64,000 nt of DNA from Cellulosimicrobium cellulans. GTDB taxonomy: Bacteria > Actinomycetota > Actinomycetes > Actinomycetales > Cellulomonadaceae. Position 1 is the stretch's first letter; every line of letters starts with the position of its first letter. The notes under the pieces were generated by a model. The model saw only the letters and a list, made by a program, of their open reading frames with translations, searched no databases and was not told where the DNA came from. Below, one piece after another: positions 8,218-24,815 of this stretch. A program made the position numbers and the translations under genes. The stretch is taken from positions 1,798,001 through 1,862,000 of the forward strand of contig NZ_JAFBCN010000001.1 in assembly GCF_016907755.1 (NCBI RefSeq), read 5' to 3'.

Positions 8218-9594
8218 TCAGACCAGGGCGTCGCGGAGGCGGCGGGTCGGGTCGAGCGCGACGTCGAGGTCGACGCGGAGGTGGCCCGTGCGGTTCATCG
8301 CCTTGCGGACCGGGCCGACGTCGCGCGGCGAGTCGACGAGGAGGACCGCGCGGACCTCGGTGACCCGGCGCCCCGTGCCGCCGTCCGCCGTCGTGCCGAC
8401 GTCCGAGGGAGCGCCGGAGGCCGCCCCCGGGGCGAGGTAGAACGCGGCCCAGCCCTCGTGGCCCCCGGTGCCGCCGGACGGGTCGCCCCGGAACAGGACG
8501 TCGTCGCCCTCGGTGGGCACACCGAACAGGGCGACGTCGTGCCCGAGCTGCTGGGAGAACACGTAGGGGGCGTGCCCGGGACCGTCGGGCTCGTCGCCGA
8601 GCAGCGCGGCGACGGTCGCGTCCGGGTCGTGGAGGGCGGCGGACCAGTGGCCGCCGGGCACCGCGCCGAGCAGCGGGTGCTCGCGCGTCGCGCAGTCGCC
8701 GACGGCCCAGAGCCCGTCCAGCCCGGGCACGGCGCCGGTGGCGTCCACGGGCACGCTGCCGCGCACGTCGCGCGGGACCGCGCCGTCGAGCCAGTCCGTC
8801 GCGGGGCGGGCGCCGACGGCGGCGAGCACGAGGTCGGCCGGCAGCTCGCGCCCGTCGGCGAGCCGGACGCCGTCGGGCCGGACCTCCGCGACGGCGGCCC
8901 CGGTCACGAGCTCGGCGCCCGCGGCCGCGTACCAGGGCGCGAGGTGCGCGCCGACGGCCGGTCCGAGCTGGCGCCGGAGCGGGGCCGGCGCGGCCTCGAG
9001 GACCGTGACGTGCGCACCCGCGCCGGCCGCGACCCCCGCCAGCTCGGCACCGATCCAGCCGGCGCCGACGATCACGAGGCGGAGCCCGGGCCGCAGCGCG
9101 CCGCGCAGGGCCTTCGCGTCCTGCGCGGTGTGCAGGAGACGGGCGTGCGCCCAGCCGTCGGGCCGCACGGGCGTGGAGCCGACCGCGAGCACGACGGCGT
9201 CGGCGGAGCGGCGCTCGCCCGACCGGGTCGTGACCTCCCACGCGCCGCCCCCGGGCGTCGAGCGACGCTCCAGCCGCGCCGCCGGGTCAGCGAGGCGGAC
9301 CTCGTCGGCGAGGGCCTCGACGTCCACGCCCAGGTCCTCGGCCAGCCACGCGGGGCTCGGGCGGCTCAGGAGCTCCTTCGACAGCGGCGGCCGGTCGTAC
9401 GGAGGAACGCCCTCCGCACCGAGGAGCGTCACGCGCCCCGTGAAACCCCGACGCCGGAGCGCGCTGACCGTCTGGGCGCCGGCGAGCCCCGCACCCACGA
9501 CGACGACCGACCCGGGCGCCTCCGGGGTCGCCGCGGGAGGGGACGCGCGGTGCGCGGCGGGTGGTGGGAGGACCGGCGGCTCAGCGGACGACAT
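8218..9594 (-). CDS. FAD-dependent ferredoxin-reductase-like oxidoreductase
   Basis: A 458-residue pyridine nucleotide-disulfide oxidoreductase-fold flavoprotein. The FAD-binding VVVGAGLAGAQ is near residue 32, followed by PPYDRPPLSKELL, typical of ferredoxin/rubredoxin reductases. A second dinucleotide fold IVGAGWIGAEL binds NAD(P)H, and the FAD-contact GLWAVGDCA lies near residue 300. The C-terminal ~100 residues match the reductase C-terminal domain. No redox-active CxxC is present, so it is not a thioredoxin-reductase type. No ferredoxin or P450 partner gene is adjacent. TAGCGT lies seven bases before the ATG, suggesting a leaderless start; a GTG three codons earlier overlaps that box. 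Confidence 0.85.
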   Translation of the reverse strand: MSSAEPPVLPPPAAHRASPPAATPEAPGSVVVVGAGLAGAQTVSALRRRGFTGRVTLLGAEGVPPYDRPPLSKELLSRPSPAWLAEDLGVDVEALADEVRLADPAARLERRSTPGGGAWEVTTRSGERRSADAVVLAVGSTPVRPDGWAHARLLHTAQDAKALRGALRPGLRLVIVGAGWIGAELAGVAAGAGAHVTVLEAAPAPLRRQLGPAVGAHLAPWYAAAGAELVTGAAVAEVRPDGVRLADGRELPADLVLAAVGARPATDWLDGAVPRDVRGSVPVDATGAVPGLDGLWAVGDCATREHPLLGAVPGGHWSAALHDPDATVAALLGDEPDGPGHAPYVFSQQLGHDVALFGVPTEGDDVLFRGDPSGGTGGHEGWAAFYLAPGAASGAPSDVGTTADGGTGRRVTEVRAVLLVDSPRDVGPVRKAMNRTGHLRVDLDVALDPTRRLRDALV

Positions 9595-9648
9595 GCACCT
9601 CACGCTAGGTCACGACGGTAGGCTTCCGGACGTGGAAGGTGCAGCAGC

Positions 9649-10077
9649 GTGACCGACGTCACCGCGGACGGGGGGACGCGGCACCGGCCGCCGGCCACGC
9701 TCGTGCCGGCGTGGCACCACGTCGACGACGAGCCGGGAGACGGGGAGCCACCGGCGGGGGCGCGACCCGACGACGAGACCCAGCCGCCGGTCCCGGAACC
9801 GCCCGCGAGCCTCGCCCCGTCGCGCCAGCCGGCGATGTGGCTCGTGCTCGCCGGCGTCGCGGTCTCGACGCTCGTCGCGGTGCTCGTCGGCGCGCGCGCC
9901 GGCTGCTTCACGCTCGCCGGGCTGCTCGCCGTGGCCGGGGTGTGCCGCGCCGCCGTCCCGGGCCCGGGTCCCGTGGGGATCACCGTGCGCTCGCGCGGGC
10001 TGGACGTCTTCTTCTTCCTCGCGCCCGCCGTCGTGATGGCGTTCCTCGCGCTGACCCTCGACCAGGGCGAGATCTGA
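9649..10077 (+). CDS. DUF3017 membrane protein
   Basis: A 142-residue protein: about 60 Pro/Asp/Glu-rich residues, then three hydrophobic segments (roughly 64-82, 86-100 and 120-137) with the family-like PGPGPVGITVRSRGLDV between the second and third. DUF3017 proteins are actinobacterial, often near purH, folD or malate dehydrogenase genes, as here; their function is unknown. The GTG start has GGAAGG about nine bases upstream. The gene is divergent from the flavoprotein and convergent with the aquaporin, with a strong hairpin after it. Confidence 0.75.
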   Translation: MTDVTADGGTRHRPPATLVPAWHHVDDEPGDGEPPAGARPDDETQPPVPEPPASLAPSRQPAMWLVLAGVAVSTLVAVLVGARAGCFTLAGLLAVAGVCRAAVPGPGPVGITVRSRGLDVFFFLAPAVVMAFLALTLDQGEI

Positions 10078-10091
10078 TCCCTGCGGACGAC

Positions 10092-10127
10092 GACGGGCCC
10101 GGACCGCGGTCGCGGTCCGGGCCCGTC
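10092..10127. terminator. Bidirectional hairpin terminator
   Basis: GACGGGCCCGGACCGC and GCGGTCCGGGCCCGTC form a perfect 16-bp stem with a four-base loop between the convergent DUF3017 and aquaporin genes. Confidence 0.85.
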
Positions 10128-10142
10128 GGGACGTGCGGGACG

Positions 10143-11216
10143 TCAGGCCTTGGGGGCCTCGTCCGTGCCGGGGGTCTTGTCCGTCGCGGGTGCCTCGGGC
10201 TCGTCCACCTCGACGACCTCGACGACCTCCTCGACCGCGACGACGTCGCCGTTCTCGTCCGTGACGACGACCTCCTCCTCGACCACGGCGGCGACGGCGC
10301 CGGCACCGGTCGCGCCGGCCGCCGCGGAGTACGCCGGGGCCTCGGCCTCGGACAGCGTGACGACCTGGTCCTCGCCGAGGAGGTCGTCCTGCTTCGGGGC
10401 GAACGCGAAGGCGCGGTAGAACAGACCCGCGATCGCGGCGCCGAGGAGCGGCGCGACCCAGAAGACCCACTGCTGCTTCCACAGGTCGCCGTCGCCGGCG
10501 AAGACCGCCGAGGCCATCGAGCGGGCCGGGTTGAGCGACGCGTTGGTGATCGGCGCGGCGACGATGATGAGCGCGGTCAGCGTGAGACCGATGACGACCG
10601 GCGCGTACTGGACGCTCGCGCGCTTGTCGGTGACGCCGAGGATCACGCCCACGAACACGGCGGTGACGATCGTCTCGATGAGCAGCGCCTGCACGAGGCC
10701 GAACTCCGTGCCGCCCTGCGACGCCGTCGCGAGCGAGGAGAAGCTGCCGTACCCGTTGGCGGTCGCGACGAACACGCCGCCCCGGCCGTCCTGGCCCAGG
10801 AGCTGCGGGAGCGTCGAGGGCACGGTCGCGAGCAGGACGAGCCCGGCGAGGATCGCGCCCACGAGCTGGGCGACCCAGTACGGCAGGACGTCGCGCCACG
10901 CGGTGCGGCCGCCGATCGCGGCGCCGAGCGTCACCGCCGGGTTGAAGTGGCCGCCGGACACGTTGCCCACGGCCGCGGCGCCCGCGATCACCGCGATGCC
11001 GCCGGCGAGGCCGACGGCCAGGGCGTTCTGCTGGCTGACGAACGTGTAGAGCGCCACACCCACGATCGCGAGGACGAGGAAGAACGTGCCGAAGACCTCG
11101 GCGCCGAGGCGCGCGAGGAGGCTGGGCTGGACGACGGCGACGGTCTCCGTCGGCGCGGGGCGCGGGTCGTCGACGAAGCCCTCCGGTGCGCCGGGAGCGG
11201 TGGTGTCCTGGGACAT
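10143..11216 (-). CDS. Aquaporin / MIP-family channel with acidic C-terminal tail
   Basis: A 357-residue major intrinsic protein. Six membrane helices and the two half-helix signatures are visible: SGGHFNPAVTLG (first NPA) and NASLNPARSM (second NPA). The spacing is aquaporin-like, but water versus glycerol selectivity cannot be told. After the last helix (about residue 260) comes an unusual ~90-residue tail that is Ala-rich and then strongly acidic and Val-rich (EEEVVVTDENGD, EVVEVVEVDEPE). AQP-like proteins are normally 230-290 aa. I chose the second of two near ATGs because AGGA is then properly spaced. A hairpin shared with the DUF3017 gene follows. Confidence 0.88.
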   Translation of the reverse strand: MSQDTTAPGAPEGFVDDPRPAPTETVAVVQPSLLARLGAEVFGTFFLVLAIVGVALYTFVSQQNALAVGLAGGIAVIAGAAAVGNVSGGHFNPAVTLGAAIGGRTAWRDVLPYWVAQLVGAILAGLVLLATVPSTLPQLLGQDGRGGVFVATANGYGSFSSLATASQGGTEFGLVQALLIETIVTAVFVGVILGVTDKRASVQYAPVVIGLTLTALIIVAAPITNASLNPARSMASAVFAGDGDLWKQQWVFWVAPLLGAAIAGLFYRAFAFAPKQDDLLGEDQVVTLSEAEAPAYSAAAGATGAGAVAAVVEEEVVVTDENGDVVAVEEVVEVVEVDEPEAPATDKTPGTDEAPKA

Positions 11217-11590
11217 GATCATCCTGTCTGGTTCGGTGGGTACTTTCGGGCAGTCCCGGCCCGGCCGCCACGGTGCGGCACCGGGAGGCGGTCGGGACGA
11301 CGGCACGATGCCTGACCGAGTGCCCGGCCATTCCGGCATCTGGGGGCATCTTGCCACCACCACCCGGGAGATGCGTGGAAATCAGCGGTGCTCCACCTGA
11401 GAACGGACGGCCTGTCTCACGATGCGGTCGGTTCGCCGGGAACCGCGAAAGTATCTTGACGTCGAGAAGTCGAGTACCCTGGACCGCGGTCAGCAACGCC
11501 CCTGTGTGCGACGGACCGGGCCCCACGGGCCGCACGGTCGCCGTCCGGCTCCCGGGGGCACCAGTCCCCGACAGTTGGAGCGATCTGCGC
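11217..11590. promoter_or_regulatory. 374-bp intergenic region between aquaporin and icd
   Basis: No gene is supported here. It holds the two divergent promoters. Visible sequences: GGCATC twice in direct orientation exactly ten bases apart (11335-11340, 11345-11350), with an inverted GATGCC at 11307-11312; and the near-perfect 14-bp dyad TCTTGACGTCGAGA (11454-11467, one mismatch per arm of seven) followed by a -10-like TACCCT (11475-11480). The dyad is well placed to be an operator for icd. No named regulator can be assigned from sequence. Confidence 0.5.
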
Positions 11591-12808
11591 ATGGGCAAGA
11601 TCAAGGTCGTCAACCCGGTCGTCGAGCTCGACGGCGACGAGATGACGCGCATCATCTGGCAGTTCATCAAGGACCGCCTCATCCACCCGTACCTCGACGT
11701 GGACCTCAAGTACTACGACCTGTCGATCCAGAACCGCGACGCGACGGACGACCAGGTCACCGTGGACGCGGCGAACGCGATCAAGCAGTACAACGTGGGC
11801 GTCAAGTGCGCGACGATCACGCCCGACGAGGCGCGCGTCGAGGAGTTCGGCCTCAAGAAGATGTGGGTCTCGCCCAACGGCACGATCCGCAACATCCTCG
11901 GTGGCGTCGTCTTCCGCGAGCCCATCATCATCTCGAACATCCCGCGCCTCGTGCCGGGCTGGAACAAGCCGATCATCATCGGCCGTCACGCCCACGGCGA
12001 CCAGTACAAGTCGACGAACTTCAAGGTCCCCGGCCCCGGCAAGATCACGATGACGTTCGAGCCGGCCGACGGCTCCGAGCCGCAGAAGTTCGAGGTCGTG
12101 ACCATGCCCGAGGAGGGCGGCGTCGCGATGGGCATGTACAACTTCAACGAGTCGATCCGCGACTTCGCGCGCGCCTCGTTCGCGTACGGCCTCCAGCGCG
12201 AGTACCCCGTGTACCTCTCGACGAAGAACACGATCCTCAAGGCCTACGACGGCGCCTTCAAGGACATCTTCCAGGAGGTGTTCGACGCCGAGTTCGCCGA
12301 GGCGTTCGCCGCGAAGGGCCTCACCTACGAGCACCGCCTCATCGACGACATGGTCGCCTCGGCCATGAAGTGGGAGGGCGGCTACGTCTGGGCCTGCAAG
12401 AACTACGACGGCGACGTCCAGTCCGACACCGTCGCGCAGGGCTTCGGCTCGCTCGGCCTCATGACGTCGGTCCTCATGACCCCGGACGGCCAGACCGTCG
12501 AGGCCGAGGCCGCGCACGGCACCGTGACCCGTCACTACCGCCAGCACCAGCAGGGCAAGCCGACGTCGACCAACCCGATCGCGTCGATCTTCGCCTGGAC
12601 CCGCGGCCTCATGCACCGCGGCAAGCTGGACGGCACGCCCGAGGTCACCGAGTTCGCGCAGACCCTCGAGGACGTCGTCATCAAGACCGTCGAGGCCGGC
12701 CAGATGACGAAGGACCTCGCGCTCCTCGTCGGCCCGGACCAGGAGTGGCTGACGACCGAGGACTTCCTCGCCGCGCTCGACGAGAACCTCAAGGCGCGCC
12801 TGGGCTGA
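11591..12808 (+). CDS. icd: NADP-dependent isocitrate dehydrogenase (eukaryotic-type, homodimeric)
   Basis: Oxidative decarboxylation of isocitrate to 2-oxoglutarate in the TCA cycle (405 aa). The N terminus [19 protein letters not shown], the substrate loop [12 protein letters not shown] with [10 protein letters not shown], the metal-binding [10 protein letters not shown], and [12 protein letters not shown] place it in the homodimeric type II family related to cytosolic IDH1, not the ~740-aa monomeric enzyme of corynebacteria and streptomycetes nor the E. coli form. The open frame extends 318 bases upstream but without family similarity. A weak GGAG lies 11 bases before the ATG. A hairpin follows, then mdh in the same direction. 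Confidence 0.96.
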   Translation: MGKIKVVNPVVELDGDEMTRIIWQFIKDRLIHPYLDVDLKYYDLSIQNRDATDDQVTVDAANAIKQYNVGVKCATITPDEARVEEFGLKKMWVSPNGTIRNILGGVVFREPIIISNIPRLVPGWNKPIIIGRHAHGDQYKSTNFKVPGPGKITMTFEPADGSEPQKFEVVTMPEEGGVAMGMYNFNESIRDFARASFAYGLQREYPVYLSTKNTILKAYDGAFKDIFQEVFDAEFAEAFAAKGLTYEHRLIDDMVASAMKWEGGYVWACKNYDGDVQSDTVAQGFGSLGLMTSVLMTPDGQTVEAEAAHGTVTRHYRQHQQGKPTSTNPIASIFAWTRGLMHRGKLDGTPEVTEFAQTLEDVVIKTVEAGQMTKDLALLVGPDQEWLTTEDFLAALDENLKARLG

Positions 12809-13933
<1,125 letters not shown>

Positions 13934-13943
13934 GCCGGGCTCC

Positions 13944-13975
13944 GGTCCCGTGGTTCGAGCACGGACCGCGGGACC
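13944..13975 (+). terminator. Hairpin after mdh
   Basis: GGTCCCGTGG (13944-13953) pairs with CCGCGGGACC (13966-13975; one G-T pair) across a 12-base loop, just downstream of the mdh stop. Confidence 0.6.
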
Positions 13976-14087
13976 AGGGACGGTCCGGGGGCCGGACTGG
14001 AGCGACGGAGCGGGGGGCCCGGAGGCGGGCGGCCGAGCGGAAAATCGCTGCGCCTGCGGGGGTGCGACGCCGTAGGGTCGACGGGCC

Positions 14088-17000
14088 ATGATCGACGCCA
14101 CCCTGCCGACCGAGCAGCCCCCGAACCCCCCGACCACCCCGAACCCCACCCCGGCGGCGGGTGCGTCGCGCGCGCCCGTCGACCCCGCCCGCCGCCTGGA
14201 CTGGCGGCGGCTGCGCGGGCCGCTGGCCGCCGTCGCGCTCGTCGCGCTCACGCTCGGAGCGGTCGGTGCCGCGCTCGGGACCGTCATCGCGGGCTGGCTC
14301 GCGGACGACCCGACGACGGCGACGCTCCAGCTCCTCGCGGTGTGCGTCGTCGGCGCCGCGCTGCTCGACACCGCGGGCCAGGTCGTGTGGGCGGGCGTCG
14401 TGGACCGGGCCGAGGGTCGCCTGCGCGGCGACCTGCTCACGGCCGCCCTGCACCAGCCGCTCGCCACGCTCACGGAGCAGGCGGTCGGCGAGGTGCTCGA
14501 CCGCGTCGACGACGACACGCACGCGGTCGGCACGCTGGTGCGCCGCCAGCTCTGGGGCGTGGGCCGCACGGTCGTCGGCGTCCTCCCGATGTGGGTCGTC
14601 GCGGGCCTGACCTGGTGGCCGGCCTGGATCCTCTTCCCGGTGCTGGGCGCCGTCGCCGCGGTGATCGTGCGTCCCATGCTGGGCGAGATCGCGCGCCGCA
14701 AGGTGATCGAGGAGGCCGCGTGGACGGACCACGCCGCGGCGTTCGAGGAGTCGGTCGCGGCGCGGGACGACCTGCGCACGAGCCTCGGTCAGTCGTTCGC
14801 GGTGCGGCGTCTGGCCGAGCGCTCGGCCCAGGTGCACCGGAAGTTCCAGGCCGTGCTCGTGATCGAGTCGCGCATGCTGCGGCGTGCCGGGCTCGTCCTC
14901 GCGTCGCTGCTCGCGGGCGTGGCCGTCGCGGGTGCCGCGCTCGCCGCGGACGGCGACCTGGGCGTCGACCGCCTCGTCACCCTGTTCCTCGTGACGGCGA
15001 TGTTCGTCGGGCAGGTGGACAACCTGGTCCACCACCTGCCGGACATCCAGGAGGGCATCGGGGCGCTCACGCGCATCCGGCAGATGCTCGCCGTCGAGCC
15101 CGAGCCCGCGGGCGGGAGGGCGCTGCCCGACGGGCCCGTGGGGATCGAGCTGCGCGACCTCCACTTCTCGTACGCCGAGGGCACCTTCGCGCTCGACGGC
15201 GTGAGCCTGCGGGTGCCCGCGGGCGAGACGGTCGCGCTCGTGGGGCGGACAGGGTCGGGCAAGTCGACCCTGGCGTCGCTGCTGTCGCGCGCGGTGGAGC
15301 CGCCGCGCGGCGCGGTGCTCGTCGGCGGCGTGGACGTGCGCGACCTGGACCTGCAGGCGCTGCGCGCCGCGGTGGGGGTCGTGACGCAGCGGACCGAGAT
15401 CCTCGCGGGCACGCTCGCCGAGAACGTCGCGCTCTTCGCCGACGTGCCGCGCGCCGACGTCGAGGCCGCCGTGCGCGAGCTCCGGCTCGACGACTGGGTC
15501 GCGGGACTCCCCGACGGCCTCGACACGCTGCTCGGCCCGGGCGGGACGTCGCTCTCGGCGGGGGAGGAGCAGCTCGTCGCGTTCGCCCGCCTGCTCGTCC
15601 GCGACGTGCAGGTCGTCGTGCTCGACGAGGCGACCGCGCGCATGGACCCGCTCACGGAGGCGCGCGTCGTCGCGGCCTCGGAGCGGCTGCTCGCCGGGCG
15701 CACGGGCGTGCTCGTCGCGCACCGACTGACGACGATCGAGCGCGCCGGGCTGCTCGCCGTCCTCGACCACGGGCGGGTCGTGCAGCAGGGTGATCGGGCG
15801 GCGCTCGCCCGCGTCGCGGGCCCGTACCGCGACCTTCTCGCGGCGAGCGTCGCCGAGGAGGCCGCGACGGGCGCCGTCGGCGCGCACCCCGGTGCGGGCG
15901 AGGCCCTGCTCGACGGCGACGGCGACGGCGCGCGCGTCGCGTCCCCCGGGCCGGGCGCGCCGGGCGCCTCCGGCGACGCCGGCGACGCCGGCGACGTGGA
16001 CGCGGACCGCGCGGGGGAGTCCGTCGGAGGTCGCCGACGGCGGGGCGAGCCGCCGGTCCTCGCGGACCCCGGTGACGGGCCCAGCCTCGCGCGCGGGGTG
16101 CTGCACGCGCTGTTCGTGCGCCCCGCGTGGGGCGTCGTGGGCGCCCTGCTCTTCCTCGTGACGAGTCTGGTCTCGGCGCAGGGCGCCGTCACGGGCTTCC
16201 TGTGGGGCCGCGCGGTGCAGGACCTGGACGAGGGCTTCCCCGCCCAGCTCCTCGTCCCGCTCGCGGTGCTCCTCGTCGTCGCGCCGCTGTGCCTCGCCTG
16301 GGCGCTGTACGTCTACCCGCGCTGGTGGATCGAGGTGCTGCTGCGCGTGCGCATGGCCGTCATGGCCGGCCAGACGCGTCAGCACCGGCTCACCGCGACG
16401 CCCCCGGGCGAGGTGGTCGCGCGCGCCATGGACGCCGACCGCTTCGTCCGGTACGCGGACCGATGGGTCGACTTCGTCAACGGCCTCGTCATCGCGGGGG
16501 TCACGGCGCTGCTCAGCGGGTCGTGGCTCGCGGGCGCGGTCCTGCTCGCGGTGATGGTCGTCTCGGCGGCGGCGTCCGCGCTCGGGCGCCCGATCGCCGG
16601 CCGGTCCGCCACGCGGTCGTCGGCGGCGCGCGCCCGGTTCGGCCGTGCGCTCGTCTCGGCGCTCGACTCGGCACGCACGGTCAAGCTCGCCGCCCGGACG
16701 CCGCAGGTGCACGCGCACCTGCGCGACGTCGACGGGGGACGCGTGCGGGCCGCGATCTTCGAGCACCGGGTGCAGGCCGCGCTCGACGGCGTCCCGCTCG
16801 TCATGATCCAGCTCGGCGTCGTGGCGGCGTGGGCCGGGCTGCTCGCCGGCACGTGGGACCTCGCGACCGCGCTCCTGGTCGCCAACGCGGTGACCGGCTT
16901 CGGCTGGTTCGGCGTGGTCGCGGGCGCGGTCGTGACGGAGGCGCCCGGCACGCGCTCGTGGCAGCGCGCCACGAGCCGGTTCGCCGCGGGCACGGACCTC

Positions 17001-17753
17001 ATGGACCTGCCGCCCGGCGTCGACCTCCTCACGGGCGAGGCCCCCGTGCCGGACCCGGGTCCGCGCCAGACGCTCGAGCGGCTCGAGCTGGCCGACGTCA
17101 CCGCGCTGCACGACGACGGCACGATCGGCGTCCAGGGCGTCGACCTCGCGGTGCGCCGCGGCGAGCTCGTCCTCCTGCTCGGGCAGGTCGGGGCGGGCAA
17201 GTCGAGCCTGCTCTCGGCGCTGTCGGGCCTCATGGAGCACACGGGGCACATCCGGTGGAACGGGACCGACGTCGTCGACGCCCAGACGTTCCTGCGCCCG
17301 GGGCAGGTCGCCCACGTGGCGCAGGTCCCGCGCGTGCTCTCGGGGTCGTTCGCCGACAACGTGCGCCTCGGGCACGAGCGCGACGTGCAGGGCCCGGTCG
17401 CGGCCGCGCGCCTGGAGCGCGACGTCGTCGAGGCCGGGGGCCACGAGGCCCTGGTGGGGCACCGCGGCGTCCGGCTCTCGGGCGGCCAGGTGCAGCGGCT
17501 CGCCCTCGCGCGGGCGCTCGCGACCGACGCCGAGCTCCTCCTGGCCGACGACGTCTCGAGCGCGCTCGACGCGGCGACCGAGATCGAGCTGTGGACCTCG
17601 CTCCGGGAGCGCGGGACCACGGTGATCGGCGCGACGTCGAAGCGTGCGGCGCTCGCGCGGGCGGACCGCGTCGTCGTGCTCGACGAGGGCCGCGTCGCCG
17701 AGGTCGGGCCGTGGCGCGACCTGGCACCGCGCTGGGGTCACCTGGCGGGCTGA
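14088..17753 (+). CDS. One-chain full ABC exporter with one canonical and one degenerate ATP site
   Basis: A 1221-residue fusion in the order TMD-NBD-TMD-NBD. The first TMD spans about residues 45-330. NBD1 has Walker [10 protein letters not shown] (386-394), an altered signature LSAGE (489-493), Walker B with catalytic Glu (D513-E514) and the switch His545. A charged, DGD/GDA-rich linker (about 585-680) follows, then the second TMD (about 680-960). NBD2 has Walker [10 protein letters not shown] (1032-1040) and a perfect LSGGQ (1130-1134), but Asp1155 in place of the catalytic Glu and Thr1183 in place of the switch His. That pattern is the one found in heterodimeric exporters. Substrate is unknown. 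The family is usually two genes of ~600 aa. TAGGGT lies nine bases before the ATG. Confidence 0.9.
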   Translation: MIDATLPTEQPPNPPTTPNPTPAAGASRAPVDPARRLDWRRLRGPLAAVALVALTLGAVGAALGTVIAGWLADDPTTATLQLLAVCVVGAALLDTAGQVVWAGVVDRAEGRLRGDLLTAALHQPLATLTEQAVGEVLDRVDDDTHAVGTLVRRQLWGVGRTVVGVLPMWVVAGLTWWPAWILFPVLGAVAAVIVRPMLGEIARRKVIEEAAWTDHAAAFEESVAARDDLRTSLGQSFAVRRLAERSAQVHRKFQAVLVIESRMLRRAGLVLASLLAGVAVAGAALAADGDLGVDRLVTLFLVTAMFVGQVDNLVHHLPDIQEGIGALTRIRQMLAVEPEPAGGRALPDGPVGIELRDLHFSYAEGTFALDGVSLRVPAGETVALVGRTGSGKSTLASLLSRAVEPPRGAVLVGGVDVRDLDLQALRAAVGVVTQRTEILAGTLAENVALFADVPRADVEAAVRELRLDDWVAGLPDGLDTLLGPGGTSLSAGEEQLVAFARLLVRDVQVVVLDEATARMDPLTEARVVAASERLLAGRTGVLVAHRLTTIERAGLLAVLDHGRVVQQGDRAALARVAGPYRDLLAASVAEEAATGAVGAHPGAGEALLDGDGDGARVASPGPGAPGASGDAGDAGDVDADRAGESVGGRRRRGEPPVLADPGDGPSLARGVLHALFVRPAWGVVGALLFLVTSLVSAQGAVTGFLWGRAVQDLDEGFPAQLLVPLAVLLVVAPLCLAWALYVYPRWWIEVLLRVRMAVMAGQTRQHRLTATPPGEVVARAMDADRFVRYADRWVDFVNGLVIAGVTALLSGSWLAGAVLLAVMVVSAAASALGRPIAGRSATRSSAARARFGRALVSALDSARTVKLAARTPQVHAHLRDVDGGRVRAAIFEHRVQAALDGVPLVMIQLGVVAAWAGLLAGTWDLATALLVANAVTGFGWFGVVAGAVVTEAPGTRSWQRATSRFAAGTDLMDLPPGVDLLTGEAPVPDPGPRQTLERLELADVTALHDDGTIGVQGVDLAVRRGELVLLLGQVGAGKSSLLSALSGLMEHTGHIRWNGTDVVDAQTFLRPGQVAHVAQVPRVLSGSFADNVRLGHERDVQGPVAAARLERDVVEAGGHEALVGHRGVRLSGGQVQRLALARALATDAELLLADDVSSALDAATEIELWTSLRERGTTVIGATSKRAALARADRVVVLDEGRVAEVGPWRDLAPRWGHLAG

Positions 17754-17766
17754 CCTCCTCTCCCGT

Positions 17767-17822
17767 CGAACCCGGGGTCGCTCCTCACCGGACGTGTTCC
17801 GTGAGGAGCGACCCCGGGTTCG
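17767..17822. repeat. Perfect 22-bp inverted repeat, REP-like, copy 1
   Basis: Arms at 17767-17788 and 17801-17822 are perfect reverse complements (CGAACCCGGGGTCGCTCC followed by TCAC, and its complement) around a 12-base loop. It lies just after the ABC exporter stop and may end its transcript. A second copy with the same core occurs at 63855-63914 in another intergenic space, so this is a dispersed palindromic family rather than a chance terminator. Confidence 0.8.
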
Positions 17823-17870
17823 TCTCCGGACGTCGCGCGCGAGGCGTTCGCGACCCAGAGTTGCTGGGTC

Positions 17871-17899
17871 TTGCTGCAAATTTCTGCAACCAGTACAGT
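17871..17899 (+). promoter_or_regulatory. Amylopullulanase promoter with operator-like dyad
   Basis: A -35 TTGCTG (17871-17876) is 17 bases from a -10 TACAGT (17894-17899). Overlapping the -35 and spacer is TTGCTGCAAATTTCTGCAA (17871-17889), an imperfect dyad with TTGC and GCAA ends and a TGCA/TGCA core, resembling the LacI-family (MalR-type) operators that control amylase genes in other actinobacteria. A regulator here would compete directly with RNA polymerase. No MalR gene is in the window. Confidence 0.6.
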
Positions 17900-18029
17900 T
17901 CGCCTCAGCCGTACGCTGAGGAAGCCGCGGTCGACGTCGCCCGCTGCTGGTCCCGTCGTCCGTGGTCTTGCCGGCCCCTGCCCGCTCACGCGTGCGGTCC
18001 CGCACCAGCCACCGGACGAGGGAGTCCTC

Positions 18030-24221
<6,192 letters not shown>

Positions 24222-24251
24222 CCGGACCACCGAGGGAGACGCACGGTACGG

Positions 24252-24290
24252 CGAGGTAGAGCCCTGGTCCACGACCAGGGCTCTACCTCG
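24252..24290. terminator. Perfect 18-bp hairpin after the amylopullulanase gene
   Basis: CGAGGTAGAGCCCTGGTC and its exact complement flank the three-base loop CAC. It ends ten bases before a possible upstream GTG of the next gene. Confidence 0.85.
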
Positions 24291-24317
24291 GCGGCCCGGG
24301 TGCTACGGTCGCGAGCC

Positions 24318-24815
24318 GTGAGCAACCCTCCCGAGCCCGCGCCCGCACCCGGCCCGACGGCGGGGCTCGCGTTCCGTGCTGCGGTCGCCGCGGACCTGCC
24401 GCGCGTCGTCGCGCTCATCGCGGACGACGCCATCGCCCGGGCTCGGACGGGGGAGGTCGGGCCCGCGCACGACGCGGCGTTCGCCGCGATCGACGCCGAC
24501 CCGCACAACGAGCTCGTCGTGGTCGAGCTGGACGGCGAGATCGTCGGCACGATGCAGCTCACCGTGATCCCGGGGATCTCCCGGAACGGCGCGTCGCGGC
24601 TCCTCGTCGAGGCGGTGCGCGTCGACCGACGGCTCCGTGGGCAGGGCGTGGGCCGCGCCATGATGGCGTGGGCGCACGCGTGGGGCGTCGCGCGCGGCTG
24701 CGCGCTCGCCCAGCTCACGTCCGACAAGCAGCGGACCGACGCGCACCGGTTCTACCGCGCGCTCGGGTACGAGCAGTCGCACGAGGGCTTCAAGCGCCCC
24801 CTGCCGCCGCGGTAG
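24318..24815 (+). CDS. GNAT-family N-acetyltransferase
   Basis: A 165-residue Gcn5-related acetyltransferase. The core reads VVVELDGEIVGTMQL (beta strands 2-4), the acetyl-CoA loop VRVDRRLRGQGVGRAMM, and the C-terminal HRFYRALGYEQSHEGFKRPL. The acceptor is unknown. I chose the second GTG because TACGGT precedes it by eight bases, which suits a leaderless message; the earlier GTG at 24300 would precede the promoter. It is a single gene between the amylopullulanase terminator and the sugar ABC operon and shows no clear functional link with either. Confidence 0.8.
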   Translation: MSNPPEPAPAPGPTAGLAFRAAVAADLPRVVALIADDAIARARTGEVGPAHDAAFAAIDADPHNELVVVELDGEIVGTMQLTVIPGISRNGASRLLVEAVRVDRRLRGQGVGRAMMAWAHAWGVARGCALAQLTSDKQRTDAHRFYRALGYEQSHEGFKRPLPPR

